A DNA stretch of 64,000 bases, taken from positions 744,001-808,000 of the forward strand of contig NZ_JAAABI010000001.1 of assembly GCF_009903685.1 (NCBI RefSeq), written 5' to 3'. The notes under the pieces were generated by a model. The model had not been told where the DNA came from and searched no databases. It was given only the letters and a program-made list of their open reading frames with translations. Shown one piece after another: positions 1-8,338 of the stretch. Every line of letters starts with the position of its first letter. Position 1 is the first letter of the stretch. The position numbers and the translations under genes are program-made. Origin of the DNA: Flagellimonas ochracea. Its GTDB lineage: Bacteria > Bacteroidota > Bacteroidia > Flavobacteriales > Flavobacteriaceae.

Positions 1-1373
1 CCTTGGAGGTATTTGGCGAAGGCTGGTCCATGGGCCCCATGAATGAAAAAATGCGAACAGCTTCTTTGGAAGACCAGGGCGACATTAAATACGACATTCC
101 CTGGACCACATTGCGCGAGTACCTTGAACATTTGACCGAAAAGGGTATTTCGCCCAACGTGGCTTCTTTTGTAGGTGCCACCACGCTCAGGATCCATACC
201 GTAGGTTACGAGGACAGACCCCCTACTCCGCAAGAGTTGGATTCCATGAAGTTGCTGGTAAAGCAGGCCATGGAAGATGGCGCGCTGGGTGTGGGCAGTT
301 CGTTGATCTATGCCCCCGCTTTTTATTCCAGCACGGAAGAGTTGATAGCACTCTGCAAGGTGGCCTCGGAATATGATGGCATGTACATCAGTCATATGCG
401 AAGTGAGGGCAGCAAGCTTCTGGAGAGTTTGGATGAACTTATCGAGATAGCGGACAAGGCCGATATTCGAGCTGAAATCTACCATTTAAAACAAAGTGGA
501 CAAGAAAACTGGGGCAAATTGGATGCTGTGGTGGCCAAAGTGGATTCTGCCCGTGCGGCCGGATTGCACATTACTGCCGACATGTATACCTATGTGGCTG
601 GAGCCACGGGATTGGATGCTGCCATGCCGCCGTGGGTTCAGGAAGGCGGGTACGATAAATGGGCCGAGCGATTACAGGACCCACAAATTAGAAAGCAAGT
701 GCTTCAAGAAATGACCACCCCCACCGATGCGTGGGAAAGTTTGATGCAGGCTGCAGGGGATCCCAGTAAAATGTTGCTGGTAGGCTTTAAGAACGACTCC
801 TTGAAATACCTCACAGGGAAAACCCTGAAAGAAGTAGCGGAAATGCGCGGGATTTCCCCGGAAGAAACTGCTATGGATTTGGTGGTACAGGATGGCAGTC
901 GTGTGGGCACCATTTATTTTTTAATGTCCGAGGACAACGTAAAAAAACAAATAGCCCTTCCTTGGATGAGTTTTGGCTCCGATGCAGGATCGTTGGCCAC
1001 CGAGGGCGTTTTCTTAAAATCCAGTACGCACCCCAGAGCTTATGGCAATGTGGCCCGTTTACTGGGCAAGTATGTTCGGGATGAGCAGGTGATTTCGTTG
1101 GAAGAAGCCATTTATAAGCTGACCAAGCTACCTGCCGCGAACCTGAAAATCAAAAAACGCGGGGAATTGACCGAAGGAAATTATGCCGACATTACCATTT
1201 TTGACCCAAACACCATTCAAGACCATGCCACTTTTGAAAAACCGCACCAATATGCCACCGGCGTGCAGCACGTATTTGTCAACGGTACCCAGGTACTAAA
1301 AGATGGGGAACACACAGGTGCACTTCCTGGACAGGTGGTTTATGGGCCGGGATGGAAACACGGTTCGGAATAG
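1..1373 (+). CDS. N-acyl-D-amino-acid deacylase (D-aminoacylase), 5' end outside window
   Basis: This is the C-terminal 456 codons of an amidohydrolase-superfamily enzyme that removes acyl groups from N-acyl-D-amino acids. The reading frame is open to the left edge, so the N-terminal metal-binding segment and any signal peptide lie outside the window. Visible family marks, numbered from base 3, are YISHMRSEG near residue 128, a His after IY at about 161 and another in LHITAD at about 189 (metal ligands in the family), and SDAGS near 326, whose Asp is the catalytic acid/base. The C-terminus has the usual small beta-domain with a GNYADITIFDP motif and ends in GQVVYGPG. Substrate preference cannot be read from the sequence. 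The gene may take part in D-amino acid or peptidoglycan-fragment scavenging; that is inference. Confidence 0.88.
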   Translation, partial: LEVFGEGWSMGPMNEKMRTASLEDQGDIKYDIPWTTLREYLEHLTEKGISPNVASFVGATTLRIHTVGYEDRPPTPQELDSMKLLVKQAMEDGALGVGSSLIYAPAFYSSTEELIALCKVASEYDGMYISHMRSEGSKLLESLDELIEIADKADIRAEIYHLKQSGQENWGKLDAVVAKVDSARAAGLHITADMYTYVAGATGLDAAMPPWVQEGGYDKWAERLQDPQIRKQVLQEMTTPTDAWESLMQAAGDPSKMLLVGFKNDSLKYLTGKTLKEVAEMRGISPEETAMDLVVQDGSRVGTIYFLMSEDNVKKQIALPWMSFGSDAGSLATEGVFLKSSTHPRAYGNVARLLGKYVRDEQVISLEEAIYKLTKLPAANLKIKKRGELTEGNYADITIFDPNTIQDHATFEKPHQYATGVQHVFVNGTQVLKDGEHTGALPGQVVYGPGWKHGSE

Positions 1374-1544
1374 CTTGATTGAAAAATGTAGCTAGAACGA
1401 TATTTGGCATCGGTAAATACCATACCCAAAAATTTCAAGTTTTCTTTTTTCGTGTTTTGCAATAGCTAAACCGACAAAGCTATCCGAAAGGATGGTATAG
1501 GTTCCGATTTTGTACCTTGTCCATCCGAACTTAACCTATAGCAA

Positions 1545-1853
1545 ATGACTTGTGAACATCTATATCCCTTGGAAAAAGAATTGTTGGAAAACGACATCAG
1601 AGAAAACTTTAGAGGGCAGGCATGGAGCAAAAATTGCAGGGAATGGGTTTATTTTGACTGTGTTTTCACCAATTTGGAAAAAACGAAGGAACGTTTTGAA
1701 ATGGATGACGATATCGTGGAAATACATTCCCATTTTGGCACCCATGATGGACAGGAACATGGGTTGTTCTGTACAAAGTGCAAAGACGGCATTATGGGGT
1801 TAAATCCCGAAAAAGTGAAACGAGAAAACATCACGGCAATCAGGTTTGAGTGA
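1545..1853 (+). CDS. Small Cys/His-rich hypothetical protein
   Basis: A 102-residue soluble protein that I do not recognise. It has no signal peptide or membrane segment. It carries a CEH near the N-terminus (residues 3-5), a His-rich stretch HSHFGTHDGQEHG at about 61-73 and a CxxC (FCTKCKDG) at about 75-82, a spacing compatible with binding one metal ion. It is charged, with many Glu and Lys. It stands alone 171 bases after the D-aminoacylase and 45 bases before the next gene on the same strand. The start ATG follows an AT-rich leader with no Shine-Dalgarno sequence, as expected in this phylum. Zinc binding is inference. Confidence 0.6.
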   Translation: MTCEHLYPLEKELLENDIRENFRGQAWSKNCREWVYFDCVFTNLEKTKERFEMDDDIVEIHSHFGTHDGQEHGLFCTKCKDGIMGLNPEKVKRENITAIRFE

Positions 1854-1898
1854 TAAGCGGAAACGGATAATCTTAAGATTTTTAATAGTTTTGGAATC

Positions 1899-2528
1899 AT
1901 GTCCCAACCCTCTTATCTAAAACTAATGCTTTATGTAGCCTTGGCCCTGTTGCTTTTGGGTGTCCTGTGGTATTTAACACTTGCACGCAACATTAATCCA
2001 GACCGCTTCTTTGTACAGAAATTGGGGGCCATTGCCTTTACAGAATTATATGTGAAGGATTTCAAAGGAGGCATAAATATTATCCCTGGTGTCGGGGAAA
2101 GATATATGTATGCCAGCAACGGCAAAATTAGATATTCCGCAAGCAATTACTTTCCGTTCTATGACATCCATTACAAGTTCGACATCGATGAAAACCAAAA
2201 TTTTACTATTACCAAACTTGCTACCAAACAGAACTTTGTTCTGGGAAAGGTAATTGACAAACGCTACGACGATTATGATGGTTCCCACCTCTATACCATT
2301 CGTGTCCCCAAAGAATATGAAGCTTCATTTACCTACACCCTAGGAAGAATGCCCTATTACGTGAACGTGCAGATGACCATGATGAGCAGTGGCGGGATGA
2401 AATACAGCAGCCAAACCAAAGCCGTAATCAAATCCCAAGAAGGAAAATACCTGATGCTTTCCCATAGTACCGGTCACTTGCCCCCTATTGAAAAAACAGG
2501 GATTTATTCTTTGGAAAATACAGACTAG
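1899..2528 (+). CDS. Membrane-anchored hypothetical protein
   Basis: A 209-residue protein with one N-terminal hydrophobic helix (about residues 9-29, LYVALALLLLGVLWYLTLA) and a soluble domain of about 180 residues rich in Tyr, Phe and alternating beta-like segments. The helix has no lipobox or clear cleavage site, so it is probably an anchor and the domain probably faces the periplasm. I do not recognise the family. Its TAG stop shares the bases CTAG with the stop of a glycosyltransferase 3' remnant on the opposite strand (2525-2611). Convergent overlaps of this kind recur in the window, and this one suggests that this gene and the glycosyltransferase were once direct convergent neighbours. 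Confidence 0.6.
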   Translation: MSQPSYLKLMLYVALALLLLGVLWYLTLARNINPDRFFVQKLGAIAFTELYVKDFKGGINIIPGVGERYMYASNGKIRYSASNYFPFYDIHYKFDIDENQNFTITKLATKQNFVLGKVIDKRYDDYDGSHLYTIRVPKEYEASFTYTLGRMPYYVNVQMTMMSSGGMKYSSQTKAVIKSQEGKYLMLSHSTGHLPPIEKTGIYSLENTD

Positions 2529-2611
2529 TTCGATTTGTTTTTGTTTTTTGCCTCAATCCATTTGCCCATGTATTTAGTGCTTGCCAGGGTATGGTACTGC
2601 AACAGAGACCC
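2525..2611 (-). pseudogene. Remnant of the 3' end of the glycosyltransferase gene
   Basis: Read on the minus strand, these bases encode GSLLQYHTLASTKYMGKW, then IEAKNKNKSN and a TAG stop. The intact glycosyltransferase at 5415-6656 ends with the same GSLLQYHTLASTKYMGKW, then IAEKNSN and a stop. Upstream of the shared stretch the similarity ends abruptly at base 2611/2612. The copy is therefore a displaced 3' end of that gene rather than a gene of its own. A longer minus-strand reading frame runs through it to 2872, but its extra residues have no resemblance to the glycosyltransferase and look like chance translation. Confidence 0.85.
2554..2611 (+). repeat. 58 bp direct repeat, left copy
   Basis: Bases 2554-2611 are identical to 5435-5492 in the same orientation. 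On both sides of the match the sequences differ at once, apart from a loosely similar AT-rich tail that codes the divergent last residues of the glycosyltransferase. The pair bounds a 2.8 kb segment. A perfect direct repeat inside the 3' end of a protein gene, with the full gene on one side and only its tail on the other, is the arrangement left when an element integrates into a gene end and restores it. Origin by a single crossover with a circular molecule or by a local rearrangement is also possible. Confidence 0.9.
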
Positions 2612-3645
2612 TTCCAAAAATTGATAGCACCAATTTTGAGAAAATCTATCCCTATGCCCTAAGGGGTAACATGAATGCTGTTTTTGAAATACTGGATGTG
2701 ACCGAGAATAATTCCTTGACTGAAAAGCAGCGAGACAAAAAAAAAAAATACCACGAACGCTTCCTATACAAATGTGAAGACTTTGACTATAATACGGATG
2801 ATGTTGTGTTGGTTGATTTGTATAACCGCTTTCAGCACTATTGGCGGTCTGTTCTTGTTGAAAATGTACCACAAAAATTGGTTGACAGCATTTTTAGGGG
2901 TGAGATGATCCACTTTCTAAAAAAGAACTACAAGCCTGAGCTTACGATTGAGAAAATACAAAGGGATTATTACACCTTGTTTCAGGATTTTTTCATATCT
3001 AGGAATACCTTCGGAATTGGAATTGGAAAAACAGGGCATTTGTACGACCTCTATCTTTGGAAAGAGCAAGAGGAAAAAGCGTATAGTATAGACCTACCGG
3101 AAGGGCAGACGATTGAGGTCCCTGTGGTTTTTATGCGGGGTTTTATAAGTAACGGTTGGTCACACTATACCACTTTTGGGCATAGCTTCAGTGGCGGATG
3201 GGCCATGAAAGACAAATTGTTCTGTGTGGAGGAATCCTATGGTCCCAAGGATGAGGAGGCATTTTTGATAAGCTACGTTTCCCATGAGGGGCAGCATTTT
3301 TCGGATTATACCTTGTTTCCCAAATTAAAACAGATCGATTTGGAATATAGGGCAAAGTTGACGGAACTGTCGTTGACCAAAGAAACCACCCACGATATAG
3401 TGAACAAGTTCATAACCAATGCCAAAAACGATACTTCTTTTGCCCATGCATTTGCAAATTACACCGTAATTCGAATGTTATCCGATAAGATCTTTGTTTC
3501 AGACTTTGAATCAGATCTTGAAAAATGGGAACAAATCCCTGTAAAAAGAATCAACAAAATCGCTTTGAAATTGTTAAAGGACCATTCAAAACAATTAAAG
3601 GCTTTGGGTGCCGATTCGGTTGAGGCATATATCAAAGCCCGTTGA
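2581..3645 (+). CDS. 5'-truncated HExxH metalloprotease-like protein (possible pseudogene)
   Basis: An open frame of up to 354 codons with real protein character throughout. It contains HEGQH at residues 235-239, a match to the HExxH zinc-protease signature, and Glu about 16 residues further on (QIDLEYRAKL) that could be the third ligand of a gluzincin. I do not recognise the family. The frame is closed by a TAG at 2575 inside the left 58 bp repeat, so the first ten or so codons come from antisense glycosyltransferase sequence. The native start and any signal peptide appear lost at 2612. Translation would need TTG at 2581 or ATG at 2671. A run of twelve A lies at 2737-2748. It may be a pseudogene or a cytoplasmic fragment. 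Confidence 0.55.
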   Translation: MPGYGTATETLPKIDSTNFEKIYPYALRGNMNAVFEILDVTENNSLTEKQRDKKKKYHERFLYKCEDFDYNTDDVVLVDLYNRFQHYWRSVLVENVPQKLVDSIFRGEMIHFLKKNYKPELTIEKIQRDYYTLFQDFFISRNTFGIGIGKTGHLYDLYLWKEQEEKAYSIDLPEGQTIEVPVVFMRGFISNGWSHYTTFGHSFSGGWAMKDKLFCVEESYGPKDEEAFLISYVSHEGQHFSDYTLFPKLKQIDLEYRAKLTELSLTKETTHDIVNKFITNAKNDTSFAHAFANYTVIRMLSDKIFVSDFESDLEKWEQIPVKRINKIALKLLKDHSKQLKALGADSVEAYIKAR

Positions 3646-3795
3646 ATTTTGAGAGAACGCTAATTCAGTCCTATTGATTTTGAACAGAATTAAGCGTTTG
3701 CTTTGAGGGAATATTTTATAGCAGTTTAGATTTTTTGTTGTAGATTTATGATATACTTGTTTAAATGTCCCAAATTTTAAACTAAATCCAGAACA

Positions 3796-5409
3796 ATGAA
3801 AAACCTACTTGTTTTCTTATTTACAATCAACTTTTTTTTATCCTTTTCACAAACCACGCCTCTGTTCAGGTCTCGATTTGAGCCCAATACTCTAGTAGTT
3901 CAAAATTTCCAAAACAATAATACATCCTTACCTTACAACAGTGCTATTTTTCAAGGCATTGATAATACTGTTTGGTGGCCTAGTGACTGGCAAAATGTAT
4001 TGGTCAATAATTATGCATTTGGCAATTTTGATCAATTCAACGTTAGTTATGACATGGGTACTGCCGCACAGAGACGTGCTCAATTGGTACCAGACCCTCT
4101 AGATCCTTCAAATACCGTATTAAAATTTTGGATTAAAGAAGCTTATATAGATAGTGTTAAGGGAAGGGTGCAGCCTAGCTACTATAATTCCCATGTTGGC
4201 AGTAATCTCGACGGGACTGGATTTGACATTTTTCATTATTCAATACGTTTGTTTCTTCCAACTGCAATATTTGATTCTGTTGCTGAGAATGAAAATATTA
4301 CAATCGGTGACGATGGAGACCTAATATTAGCACAGTTTTTTAATAATCCCGGTTGGATAGAAAATTTCCCAGATCCTTTCGGCCTTTCATTAAAACTTGT
4401 CAAAGAGCAGGGAAGTCAAGAATTTAACTTTAAAGTTGAAGGTCTAGTAAAAAACAGTCAAAATGAATGGACACCAATATGGAGTGAAACAAATGAAACA
4501 TATAGTATCCCTATTGGAGAATGGATAACACTTGATGTTTATTTGAAAGAGGGAGATGATATCGATGGTATGTTCAAGTTGAAATCAAGCGGAAATGAAA
4601 TTTTCAATATAAACAATTATACTCATCATCCTACCCCAACCCAAGATCCTGATGGGTTCACTCATATGAACCCTATGAATTTGTATGTATGGTGGAAGGA
4701 ATTGGAAAAATTCAGTAATGACATAGCATTATATTGGGATGACTTCAAAATATTTGATGATTCAGCTTTAAAAAGAAAGTTCATTAAACTAATATCCTCA
4801 GACTGTTCGACAACCTTGACATATAATAACCTCTCGCTTACGGCACAAGAAATCCCAACTATCGGCACAAATGGTGATCTTCCAAGCAATTGGAATTATC
4901 AATTTCGCTTTCAAAATACCGATGATGCAAACAATGTTTTTACTATTATTCAAAAGAATAAAACAGTGGACCTGTCAACATATGCCATTAATGGGCAACT
5001 AAGGGAAAATTCAGTTTACCGAGTTAGAGTGGCCATTAAAAATCATCCTTTCATTGATAACTATGGAGGCAGTAATGATAATTATTGCGAAATAAACACC
5101 CTGAATTTATTTGCTTCCTCAGCCCCGGCACTTATGGATAATGAAGAAATGTTTATGGTTTATCCTAATCCCATTAAAGATTGGACCACTTTTAGGTATA
5201 GTGTTTTTAATAATTTGAGTCCTTCCAAAATTTACATACTTAACGAGAAGAATCAGGTTATTAAAGAAATTTTAAATGATTATCGGAACAAAGGAATCCA
5301 TGAAAAAAGCATTTCCTTAGATAATAACCTAAGCCCTGGAAAGATTTATTTCTGCATTTTTGAGAATGGCCATAAAAAAATTGTTCAAAGGATTGTGTTA
5401 AATAGATAG
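3796..5409 (+). CDS. Secreted jelly-roll protein with type IX sorting domain (polysaccharide lyase-like)
   Basis: A 537-residue protein with a clear signal peptide (MKNLLVFLFTINFFLSFSQ) and a C-terminal type IX secretion sorting domain of about 85 residues, starting at MVYPNPIKDW and containing repeated beta-strand motifs and a basic end (VQRIVLNR). The central part (about 60-320), rich in Trp, Asp and Tyr, alternates short beta-strands in the manner of heparin-lyase or laminarinase-like jelly-roll domains. That assignment rests on general appearance only. A second beta-domain (about 325-440) precedes the sorting signal. The gene is visibly more AT-rich than its neighbours and lies inside the segment bounded by the 58 bp repeat, so it may be acquired. 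It would be exported to the cell surface or medium. Confidence 0.7.
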   Translation: MKNLLVFLFTINFFLSFSQTTPLFRSRFEPNTLVVQNFQNNNTSLPYNSAIFQGIDNTVWWPSDWQNVLVNNYAFGNFDQFNVSYDMGTAAQRRAQLVPDPLDPSNTVLKFWIKEAYIDSVKGRVQPSYYNSHVGSNLDGTGFDIFHYSIRLFLPTAIFDSVAENENITIGDDGDLILAQFFNNPGWIENFPDPFGLSLKLVKEQGSQEFNFKVEGLVKNSQNEWTPIWSETNETYSIPIGEWITLDVYLKEGDDIDGMFKLKSSGNEIFNINNYTHHPTPTQDPDGFTHMNPMNLYVWWKELEKFSNDIALYWDDFKIFDDSALKRKFIKLISSDCSTTLTYNNLSLTAQEIPTIGTNGDLPSNWNYQFRFQNTDDANNVFTIIQKNKTVDLSTYAINGQLRENSVYRVRVAIKNHPFIDNYGGSNDNYCEINTLNLFASSAPALMDNEEMFMVYPNPIKDWTTFRYSVFNNLSPSKIYILNEKNQVIKEILNDYRNKGIHEKSISLDNNLSPGKIYFCIFENGHKKIVQRIVLNR

Positions 5410-5414
5410 AAGTG

Positions 5415-6656
5415 TTAATTACTGTTCTTTTCCGCAATCCATTTGCCCATGTATTTAGTGCTTGCCAGGGTATGGTACTGCAACAGAGACCCCATAAAAT
5501 TCTCCGAACGGTGGGGGTCTAGGTTTGTGGACAACTCCTCCAATCTGGAATTCAATTGTTTGGACCAACGCCGTTTCGAGAAGTATTGTTGTATCAATTC
5601 TTTTCCCCGTTCTGAGGCGGCCCGCCAAGCTTCGTAATTCTGGTGCAGTTGCACTGCTGCGCTGGCAAAAGCTTCGGGCGCACTGATGATGCTTCCGGGC
5701 CAATCAGCGTCCTGATGCATCATGCCTTCAGCACCTATGACTGTAGTCACGCTTGGGGTACCATTTTTCATGGCCTGCACCAATTTTCCTTTAATCCCGG
5801 CCCCAAAGCGCAATGGAGCCAAGCATACGCGGGACTTTTGTATTTCTTTATCCAAATCATCGACCCAACCCATTATATGGAATCCTTCTTCCGGTTTGTG
5901 CATTTCCAGGACCTGTTTTGGGAAATAAGACCCGAAAACCTTTAAAGTGGCTTGTGGCAGCTCCTTACGTATCAAAGGCCAAATCGTCTGCTTTAAATGG
6001 ATTATAGCGTCCACATTGGGTTCGTGTTTGCCGCTACCGTAGGTTATAAAACCAGCTCGCTCATCAAATGAAGGCCAAGATGCTATGGTTTTCTCCGTAG
6101 ATTCTGGCAGCATAAAAGGCAGGTGCATCAAAATTTGCTCAGGCAACTTCAATTGCCCCATCAGCAATTCCATTTCATAGGTGGAGACCAATAGAGACAG
6201 GTCGCTGCGATAGATACTGGCTACTTCCCGTTTGGTGATGTCGTTGGCTTTCCACTTTTCCAACGTAAACTCCTCCCTTTTTTTGTGACATACTTCACGG
6301 GTTTTCCGCAAGGAGTGTAAATCTTCAGTATTTAAGATTCGGAAGGCTTTGGGAACCTGTTCTGCAACCCGCCAACCAAATTGTTCCTCCACCATAAAGC
6401 GGTCAAAAATCACCGTGTCAGGATTCAATGCTTTTACAAAGGTATCAAAACTAGCATGGTTGAGTTTGATGCCTACGGTTTGGATGCCCAAGTCATCTAG
6501 ATCAAAACTATGTAGAGTTTTTAAGGCCGTGGAAGCAAAGGTGATTTGATATTCAAAATCCAAAAAGGCTTGGAGCAATTGCAACATCCGTTGACCGGCT
6601 GCCGTAGTCTTGGGCTCGGGCCAAACATAGCCTATGACAAGGAGTTTTCTTGACAT
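5415..6656 (-). CDS. Glycosyltransferase, GT4-like (family 1)
   Basis: A 413-residue GT-B fold enzyme. The chosen start gives MSRKLLVIGYVWPEP, the usual first strand of the family followed by a glycine-poor loop and AAGQRM. An upstream in-frame ATG would add 36 unlikely residues coded by a low-complexity spacer. The donor-binding half is recognisable from GFITYGSGKHEPN, FHIMGWVDD (about 285) and the ending APLRFGAGIKGKLVQAM with GTP and TVIGAEGM. The acceptor is unknown; surface polysaccharide or protein glycosylation is likely. The last 20 or so codons lie in the 58 bp repeat, and its C-terminus (IAEKNSN) differs slightly from the displaced copy at 2525, suggesting that the gene end was exchanged. 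Confidence 0.82.
   Translation of the reverse strand: MSRKLLVIGYVWPEPKTTAAGQRMLQLLQAFLDFEYQITFASTALKTLHSFDLDDLGIQTVGIKLNHASFDTFVKALNPDTVIFDRFMVEEQFGWRVAEQVPKAFRILNTEDLHSLRKTREVCHKKREEFTLEKWKANDITKREVASIYRSDLSLLVSTYEMELLMGQLKLPEQILMHLPFMLPESTEKTIASWPSFDERAGFITYGSGKHEPNVDAIIHLKQTIWPLIRKELPQATLKVFGSYFPKQVLEMHKPEEGFHIMGWVDDLDKEIQKSRVCLAPLRFGAGIKGKLVQAMKNGTPSVTTVIGAEGMMHQDADWPGSIISAPEAFASAAVQLHQNYEAWRAASERGKELIQQYFSKRRWSKQLNSRLEELSTNLDPHRSENFMGSLLQYHTLASTKYMGKWIAEKNSN
5435..5492 (+). repeat. 58 bp direct repeat, right copy
   Basis: Identical to 2554-2611. This copy forms part of the intact glycosyltransferase gene on the minus strand, whose stop codon is at 5415-5417. The secreted-protein gene on the plus strand ends only five bases before that stop. 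With the left copy it defines the ends of a 2.8 kb segment carrying two plus-strand genes and no recombinase. Confidence 0.9.
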
Positions 6657-6780
6657 GATGTTAAAATACGAAGTTGGAAGCACAAAGGACTGACACAGGT
6701 TTAAGCTCAAGTTTTCAAGTTCAAATGACAAGTTCAAAATTCGAGTGTCAAATGCTAAGCTCAATTTCTAATAATCCAGC
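6657..6780. other. Low-complexity spacer with short iterated motif
   Basis: The gap between the helicase and glycosyltransferase genes contains the motif CAAGTTCAAA twice in close succession (about 6717-6742) with related degenerate copies (GTGTCAAATG, AGCTCAA). No convincing promoter, hairpin or coding potential was seen. Confidence 0.5.
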
Positions 6781-8292
6781 TTACATCATTGCCGCAAACT
6801 TTTTGGAGATACTGGAGCGCAATTTTCGCTCATAGTCCTCCTCGAGCCATTCCTTGTAATTTTTGGTGTTGTTCATAATGCAATAGGAATATTGCTTCAC
6901 CCGATAAGCAATTTCCTCTTTTAGCTCTTTGGCCAGTATACGGGCATCGAACACATCCTCGCTGTTCTCCACACATATTTGGGCATGTTGCTCGATACTG
7001 CGTTCCAAAACTTCCTTGGATTTTTTCCCTTGGGCAAAAGTTTTTTTGTATTCTTCCTTTACATCAAACGTAATGTTCTCGGACTTGCTGAACTTGGCTT
7101 TGAGCTCTTCTGGCATTTCATAGACAAATTCCCGTTCTATATCCTCATCATTTTTAATGTTTTCCAAGTAGAAATCCGGGAAGTGGAATATTTCCTGCCA
7201 ATCCACGGGAGCGTCCCAAGGTCCAAATCGGGCAATGTTGTTACCCAGATCGATTACGTTGAACTCCTTTTTGTGGGGAAGTACCCGCGACCCCCTTCCA
7301 ATCATCTGAAAATAGAGTGTAAGCGAGCGTGTTGCACGATTTAGTATGATGGATTCCACCGTGGGTTCGTCAAAACCTGTGGTCAAAATACTCACGGAAG
7401 TCAATATGGCATCCGGGGTTTTGGCAAACCACTCCAAGATTTCCTTTCTTTCGGTGGGATTGTTCTTATTGTCCAAATGTCGCACATTATACCCTGCCTT
7501 TTTAAAGATTTCGTATACGTAGAGCGATGTGTTGATACCGTTGTTGAAAATCAAGGTTTTGGTTCCCTTGGCGATTTCCTCATAGGCTGTTAGCAATTTA
7601 CCTAACATGCTATGGTTGCCGTAGAATTCATCAGATGATTTTACGGTGTAATCACCATGAATGCCAAGTTTCAAAGTTTTAAGACTCACATCATAGTTAT
7701 AGAGTTTGGCCTTGGCCAAAAAGTCCTTTTCTATCAAGGCTTTAATGGATTCTCCTATGATGAGGTGCTTGTAATGGTCCTTCATGGGCAACTTGATATT
7801 GGAGCTCAAGGGCGTTGCCGTTACTCCAAGTATAGTCGCTTCGTCGAAATATTTGAAAAGTTTTCGAAACGAATTGTAGTGGGCTTCATCTATTATTACC
7901 AGGCCCACGTTGTTGATGGACACTTTTTCTTCCTGCAGCCTATTGTTCAAGGTTTCCACCATGGCCACAAAGCACATATAGTTGTCTTGGTCATACAGTT
8001 CTTTGACCTCGCTGTTGATGATTTTATTGCTTACCCCAAAACCATGCAACATTTTGGAGGTCTGTTTACTGAGCTCAATCCTATGGGTAAGCACCATGAC
8101 CTTTTTGCCCGTTTGTTGGATATATCTTCTGGTTATTTCAGAAAAAATCACTGTCTTGCCTCCTCCCGTTGGCAATTGGTACAAAATATTGGTACCCTCG
8201 GGCAGTCTGTTAATATGCTCAAAGATTTTTTTTAAATCTTCTTGCTGGTAACTGTACAGTGTTTTTTTGTTCTCAGCTTTTTTTACCTCCAA
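6781..8292 (-). CDS. DEAD/DEAH-box helicase, superfamily II
   Basis: A 503-residue SF2 ATPase of the kind related to type I restriction HsdR motors and the RAD25/XPB group. Motif I is PTGGGKT at residues 41-47, motif II is DEAH at 135-138, motif III is TAT near 158, and motif VI is the QMIGRGSR stretch near 330. Both RecA-like domains are present, followed by a 150-residue helical tail. No methylase, specificity subunit or nuclease lies next to it, so a complete restriction system is not present and the substrate is unknown. No in-frame ATG precedes the Walker motif, so the start is read as TTG (codon at 8290-8292), 38 bases from a TAATTTTG promoter box. Confidence 0.87.
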   Translation of the reverse strand: MEVKKAENKKTLYSYQQEDLKKIFEHINRLPEGTNILYQLPTGGGKTVIFSEITRRYIQQTGKKVMVLTHRIELSKQTSKMLHGFGVSNKIINSEVKELYDQDNYMCFVAMVETLNNRLQEEKVSINNVGLVIIDEAHYNSFRKLFKYFDEATILGVTATPLSSNIKLPMKDHYKHLIIGESIKALIEKDFLAKAKLYNYDVSLKTLKLGIHGDYTVKSSDEFYGNHSMLGKLLTAYEEIAKGTKTLIFNNGINTSLYVYEIFKKAGYNVRHLDNKNNPTERKEILEWFAKTPDAILTSVSILTTGFDEPTVESIILNRATRSLTLYFQMIGRGSRVLPHKKEFNVIDLGNNIARFGPWDAPVDWQEIFHFPDFYLENIKNDEDIEREFVYEMPEELKAKFSKSENITFDVKEEYKKTFAQGKKSKEVLERSIEQHAQICVENSEDVFDARILAKELKEEIAYRVKQYSYCIMNNTKNYKEWLEEDYERKLRSSISKKFAAMM

Positions 8293-8330
8293 TGGAAAAG
8301 GGGTTTATGGTCCTTAATTATCAAACCTTA

Positions 8331-8338
8331 CAAAATTA
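8331..8338 (-). promoter_or_regulatory. -7 box TAATTTTG for the helicase gene
   Basis: An exact match to the Bacteroidota -7 consensus TAnnTTTG on the minus strand, 38 bases upstream of the helicase TTG start. No clear -33 TTG was found at the expected distance. Confidence 0.45.

Noticed and set aside
2525-2872. A minus-strand frame of 115 codons covering the left repeat
   Set aside because: Only its last 27 or so codons resemble the glycosyltransferase; the rest is antisense to the HExxH gene and has no protein-like character.
6657-6764. A 36-residue N-terminal extension of the glycosyltransferase
   Set aside because: It is coded by low-complexity repeats and places non-family residues before the standard first strand MSRKLLVIGYVW.
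6781-8292. The helicase as part of a type I restriction or other defence system
   Set aside because: No methylase, specificity subunit, nuclease domain or other defence gene lies nearby. It stands alone next to the sigma factor gene.
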